From NCBI GenBank assembly GCA_035279525.1, contig DATEHQ010000184.1:1-35176 (forward strand): a stretch of 35,176 bases of DNA. Direction: 5' to 3'. The translations under genes were made by a program, and so were the position numbers. Shown here piece by piece: positions 32,521-35,176 of the stretch (its first letter is position 1; each line of letters begins with the position of its first letter). The notes beneath the pieces are model-generated. The model was not told the origin of the DNA. It was given only the letters and a program-made list of their open reading frames with translations, and made no database searches. The DNA comes from DATEHQ01 sp035279525. GTDB lineage: Bacteria > Chloroflexota > Dormibacteria > Dormibacterales > Dormibacteraceae.

Positions 32521-32533
32521 CGCGCCAGGCGCG
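32521..32533. terminator. Short GC hairpin after the VWA gene
   Basis: CGCGCC A GGCGCG is a perfect dyad 18 bases after the VWA stop. It lacks a T-tract, and a one-base centre makes a poor RNA loop, so a terminator role is weak. Confidence 0.25.
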
Positions 32534-32534
32534 G

Positions 32535-32551
32535 GCAGGTCTGAGACCTGC
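32535..32551. promoter_or_regulatory. 17-bp palindrome, probable operator of pckA
   Basis: GCAGGTCTGAGACCTGC is a perfect inverted repeat, two 8-bp arms around one G. It ends eight bases before the -10-like TATCCT (32560-32565) and so covers the -35 region of pckA. The size and position fit a dimeric repressor site. The regulator is not identifiable from this window. Confidence 0.6.
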
Positions 32552-32559
32552 TGATTGCC

Positions 32560-32565
32560 TATCCT
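32560..32565 (+). promoter_or_regulatory. -10-like TATCCT before pckA
   Basis: TATCCT is followed by six bases and GTG 32572, the leaderless spacing seen elsewhere in the window. Confidence 0.5.
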
Positions 32566-32571
32566 GAGACT

Positions 32572-34113
32572 GTGGCCATAACCAACAAGGTCGCCGTCGA
32601 GCGCGGAAACCTGGTCGCGGCGGCCCTTTACGAGCACGCCGTGAGGCGCGACGAGGCGGTCATCGTCTCCTCCGGCGCCCTGACGGCCGAGACGGGCAAG
32701 CACACCGGCCGCTCCCCCAAGGACAAGTTCTTCGTCAAGGAGCCGACCAGCCAGGACGCCATCTGGTGGCATCCCGGCAACCAGCCGATCGCATCCGAGA
32801 AATTCGACCGCCTGCTGCAGCGCATGGAGCAGTTCATCGACACGCACGAGGTCTACACGCAGGACGTGTTCGCCTGCGCCGACCCGCGTTTCCGGCTCCG
32901 GGTGCGCGTCATCTCCGAGCTTGCCTGGCACAGCCTCTTCGCGCGCAACCTCTTCATCCGGCCGGCGGCCGACGAGCTGGTGAGCTTCGAACCTGACTTC
33001 ACGGTCATCTCACTCCCGTCGGTGAAGGCCGACCCGGCTGTCGACGGGACGCACAGCGAGACGTTCATCCTGGTCAACCTCGGGCGCCGCATCGTCATCA
33101 TCGGCGGGACCGGTTACGCGGGCGAGATCAAGAAGTCGATCTTCACGGCGCTGAACTACCTGCTCCCGGCGCAGAGCGTGTTCCCGATGCACTGCTCGGC
33201 GAACGCAAATCCTGATGGCTCTGACGTGGCGCTCTTCTTCGGCCTCAGCGGCACGGGCAAGACGACCCTGTCCGCGGAGCCTTCGCGCCGGCTCATCGGC
33301 GACGACGAGCACGGTTGGAGCGATCGCGGCGTGTTCAACTTCGAGGGCGGGTGCTACGCGAAGACAATCCGGATCAAGAAGGAGTCGGAGCCGGAGATCT
33401 TCGCCGCCACGGAGAGCTTCGGCACGATCCTCGAGAACGTCGTCTTCGACCCGCGAACTCGCATCCCGGACTACGACTCGGACGAAAAGACCGAGAACAC
33501 CCGCGCCGCGTATCCCATCGACCTGATCCCCAACGCGGTGCTCAGCGGCACGGGCAGCCATCCGCACAACATCCTGTTTCTCTCGGCCGATGCGTACGGC
33601 GTGCTGCCACCGGTGGCACGGCTGGAAGAGGAACAGGTCCGCCACTACTTCCTGTCGGGCTACACCGCGAAGGTCGCGGGGACCGAGCGCGGCGTGACGG
33701 AACCTGAGCCGATCTTCAGCACGTGCTTCGCCGCGCCATTCCTCGTCCTGCCGCCAGAGCGTTACGCGGACATGCTCATCGAGCGCATCAAGCGGCATCA
33801 CGCGGAGGTGTGGATGCTGAACACCGGATGGGTCGGTGGACCTTTCGGCGTGGGCGAGCGGATGTCGATCGGGCATACGCGCGCCATCGTCCGGGCGGTC
33901 CTGCAGGGCGACCTGCGTGGCGTCACGACTCACGTCGACCCGGTTTTCGGTCTGCACATCCCCAACCGCGTGCCGGGCGTCCCGCGCGAGGTGCTCGACA
34001 CGCGCGACAGCTGGCCCGACCCCGAGGCGTACGACCGCCAGGCGCAGAAGCTGCGGGCGATGTTCGAGAAGAACATCAAGAACATCGGGAAGAGCGGCTC
34101 CGCCGCCGGCTGA
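32572..34113 (+). CDS. pckA: Phosphoenolpyruvate carboxykinase (ATP)
   Basis: PckA converts oxaloacetate and ATP to phosphoenolpyruvate, ADP and CO2, the first step of gluconeogenesis. The 513-residue product has RSPKDKF near residue 47, HCSANA, the P-loop GLSGTGKTT (224-232) and the downstream DDEHGW metal site, all typical of the ATP-type enzyme rather than the GTP-type. Length is normal. GTG 32572 gives the expected N-terminus. A 17-bp palindrome over the -35 region suggests control by a dimeric repressor, as expected for a gene switched by carbon source. The SLOG gene begins 15 bases after the stop. Confidence 0.96.
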   Translation: MAITNKVAVERGNLVAAALYEHAVRRDEAVIVSSGALTAETGKHTGRSPKDKFFVKEPTSQDAIWWHPGNQPIASEKFDRLLQRMEQFIDTHEVYTQDVFACADPRFRLRVRVISELAWHSLFARNLFIRPAADELVSFEPDFTVISLPSVKADPAVDGTHSETFILVNLGRRIVIIGGTGYAGEIKKSIFTALNYLLPAQSVFPMHCSANANPDGSDVALFFGLSGTGKTTLSAEPSRRLIGDDEHGWSDRGVFNFEGGCYAKTIRIKKESEPEIFAATESFGTILENVVFDPRTRIPDYDSDEKTENTRAAYPIDLIPNAVLSGTGSHPHNILFLSADAYGVLPPVARLEEEQVRHYFLSGYTAKVAGTERGVTEPEPIFSTCFAAPFLVLPPERYADMLIERIKRHHAEVWMLNTGWVGGPFGVGERMSIGHTRAIVRAVLQGDLRGVTTHVDPVFGLHIPNRVPGVPREVLDTRDSWPDPEAYDRQAQKLRAMFEKNIKNIGKSGSAAG

Positions 34114-34128
34114 ATCAGCGGCGACTTG

Positions 34129-34665
34129 ATGCGCATCGCCATCGTCGGCAGCCGGCGCTTCGCCGACGCGCCGCGAGTGACCGATTACGTGAACTCGCTG
34201 CCGCCAGGGGCGTCGATCGTCACCGGAAGCGCGAGCGGCGTGGACGCCGCGGCCACCAGGGCGGCGCGGGCGAAGGGCATCGCGGTGCAGGTGATGCCTG
34301 CCTCGTTCGAGGAGCTGTCCGATCCGGGTAGGTCCGCCCAGCGCAATCAGAAGCTGATCGACACGTGCGACGTCCTGGTCGCGTTCTGGGACGGGGCGTC
34401 GAAGGGGACTCGAACCACCGTCGACCGCGCGCTCGACTCCGGGAAGGAAGTTCACGTCTTTGTAATGGGAGGAAACCAGGCGGTTTCCTCTCATCGCGGC
34501 GTCGGCGAAGCCGACCCGGCCTTCGGCGGGGCAAGCGCCGCTGCTCTCCTTCGGGAAGGTAGCGTCTTGGTAAAGTTCCCGCACCCAAATGCGCATCGCC
34601 GACATGCTTGCTCGAAGCCGGCCCACCATCTCGTTCGAGTTCATGGCGCCTCGCGACGAGACTGA
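34129..34665 (+). CDS. SLOG-superfamily protein (DUF2493-like)
   Basis: The 178-residue frame starts with a small Rossmann-like domain: MRIAIVGSRRF, SIVTGSASGVDAAATRAARAKG, then RNQKLIDTCDVLVAFWDGASKGTRTTV. These are marks of the DUF2493/SLOG group, related to DprA and lysine-decarboxylase-like nucleotide binders, some of which sense nucleotide ligands. The conserved domain ends near residue 112 (base 34465). The remaining about 66 residues show no family similarity, run over strong hairpins and overlap the metF start by 77 bases, so this tail may be poorly conserved. ATG 34129 is preferred over the adjacent TTG 34126. It is probably co-transcribed with pckA. Confidence 0.75.
   Translation: MRIAIVGSRRFADAPRVTDYVNSLPPGASIVTGSASGVDAAATRAARAKGIAVQVMPASFEELSDPGRSAQRNQKLIDTCDVLVAFWDGASKGTRTTVDRALDSGKEVHVFVMGGNQAVSSHRGVGEADPAFGGASAAALLREGSVLVKFPHPNAHRRHACSKPAHHLVRVHGASRRD
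34469..34515 (+). other. Two perfect hairpins upstream of metF
   Basis: GAGGAAACC/GGTTTCCTC (34469-34490) is a perfect 9-bp stem with a 4-nt loop, and GTCGGC/GCCGAC (34501-34515) a 6-bp stem with a GAA loop. They sit 74-120 bases before the metF ATG, inside the unconserved tail of the SLOG frame. TGTAAT at 34461-34466 could start a transcript here. A regulatory leader is possible; I could not match it to a riboswitch class I know. Confidence 0.4.
34571..34576 (+). promoter_or_regulatory. -10-like TAAAGT before metF
   Basis: TAAAGT is followed by 12 bases and ATG 34589. No Shine-Dalgarno sequence is visible. It lies inside the loop of a CGGGAA/TTCCCG inverted repeat. Confidence 0.35.
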
Positions 34666-35176
34666 GGTCGACGCGCTGGAGCGGACGGTCGCGGCGCTTG
34701 CGGGCCACGCGCCAGACTGGGTCTCGGTCACGTATCGCGTGGCTACAGGCGAGAAGACGCTCGACCTGGTAACCCGCATCAAGCGCCACTACCACATCGA
34801 GGCGATGGCCCACCTCACGTGCGCCAACACAGCCGACCGGACGCGGCAGATCCTCAACTGGATGGAGCGCGAAGGGGTGGCGAACGTGCTCACGCTGCGC
34901 GGCGTTCCGCCGGCCGCAGGCGAGCCGTTCGTCCCGGTTGACCCGCAGCTCAAGCACGCCAGCGACTTGATCGATCTCGTCAAGCACAGCGGGTACCGTT
35001 TCGGCATCGGCGCCGCGTGCAGCACAGAAACGCACCCCGAGAGCCCAGACCTCGAGCACGAGTTCCGCTACATGCGCCTGAAGGTCGAGTCCGGGGCTGA
35101 CTTTCTGATCACGCAGCTCTTCTTCGACAACCGCTTTTATTTCGACCTGGTGGCGCGAGCTCGTGCGGCAGGGATC
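34589..35176 (+). CDS. metF: Methylenetetrahydrofolate reductase, 3' end outside window
   Basis: The first 196 residues of a MetF-type TIM-barrel flavoprotein, which reduces 5,10-methylene-tetrahydrofolate to the 5-methyl form for methionine synthesis. Recognisable family segments are TISFEFMAPRDE with the conserved Glu, VSVTYR, EAMAHLTCANT, ANVLTLRGVPP and, near the edge, LKVESGADFLITQLFFDN. In many homologues the second segment reads FVSVTY(G/R)AG, so the Arg form is within range. Whether it uses NADH, ferredoxin or F420-linked electrons is not evident. The start is ATG 34589; the stop lies beyond the window. Confidence 0.92.
   Translation, partial: MRIADMLARSRPTISFEFMAPRDETEVDALERTVAALAGHAPDWVSVTYRVATGEKTLDLVTRIKRHYHIEAMAHLTCANTADRTRQILNWMEREGVANVLTLRGVPPAAGEPFVPVDPQLKHASDLIDLVKHSGYRFGIGAACSTETHPESPDLEHEFRYMRLKVESGADFLITQLFFDNRFYFDLVARARAAGI

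Noticed and set aside
34469..34588. c-di-GMP, SAM-I, SAH, glycine, ZTP or cobalamin riboswitch upstream of metF
   Set aside because: None of the core consensus pieces I know (for example GCCACTG, ACUCUCAGG, or the c-di-GMP GCAAAC/GGUAGC pair in order) is present.
33010..34782. 590-residue minus-strand frame opposite pckA and the SLOG gene
   Set aside because: Arg-rich shadow of well-recognised plus-strand genes.

Overview
The window is about 35 kb of GC-rich bacterial chromosome (by eye roughly two-thirds G+C). It is densely packed with about 30 protein genes and has no rRNA, tRNA, CRISPR array, prophage or transposase that I can recognise. F420 biosynthesis and F420-dependent glucose-6-phosphate dehydrogenase, frequent GTG/TTG starts, many start codons lying 6-12 nt after a TAnnnT hexamer (leaderless style), a proline-rich Ser/Thr kinase and a CHASE2 adenylate cyclase suggest a soil terrabacterium near Actinomycetota, Chloroflexota or Dormibacterota. 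No marker gene in the window settles the phylum.

Layout. 1-4949: MaoC-like hot-dog protein (cut by the window edge), GAF-GGDEF diguanylate cyclase, Nudix hydrolase, MFS exporter, sirtuin and biotin-protein ligase BirA. 4830-5251: the only long non-coding stretch, a mosaic of hairpin-forming repeats upstream of birA. 5252-8692: a tightly overlapped run of a two-helix membrane protein, fgd, cofC, cofE and cofD. This joins late F420 assembly (phospholactate-type precursor activation, transfer to FO, glutamylation) to the enzyme that reduces F420. FO synthase is not in the window. cofD appears to start at CTG.

8678-12876: a proline-rich two-helix membrane protein, YqeY-like protein, endonuclease III, an Rv2578c-type radical SAM protein, an unknown 98-residue protein, a short coiled-coil protein and a DUF4870-like membrane protein with a good terminator. 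13011-17477: a tail-anchored Ser/Thr kinase, a CHASE2-adenylate cyclase and a DUF72 protein. 17533-24741: SDR oxidoreductase, zinc alcohol dehydrogenase, YgjP-like metallopeptidase, GH15 glucoamylase-like enzyme, an acyl-CoA carboxylase beta chain, and a LysR regulator divergent from it.

24731-28378 (minus strand): GMC oxidoreductase with a ferredoxin-like cysteine cluster, NAD-dependent epimerase and GT87-like glycosyltransferase, apparently one operon. 28471-35176: UPF0173-type metal hydrolase, amidase, a large VWA-domain protein, ATP-type PEP carboxykinase with a 17-bp palindrome at its promoter, a SLOG/DUF2493 protein and the start of methylenetetrahydrofolate reductase (cut by the window edge).

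No single exotic defence or mobile system is evident. The most distinctive signals are in gene expression: widespread leaderless-type starts, two intergenic regions where one near-symmetric -10 element seems to serve two divergent leaderless genes, two genes whose only sensible start is CTG, and the hairpin repeat mosaic.
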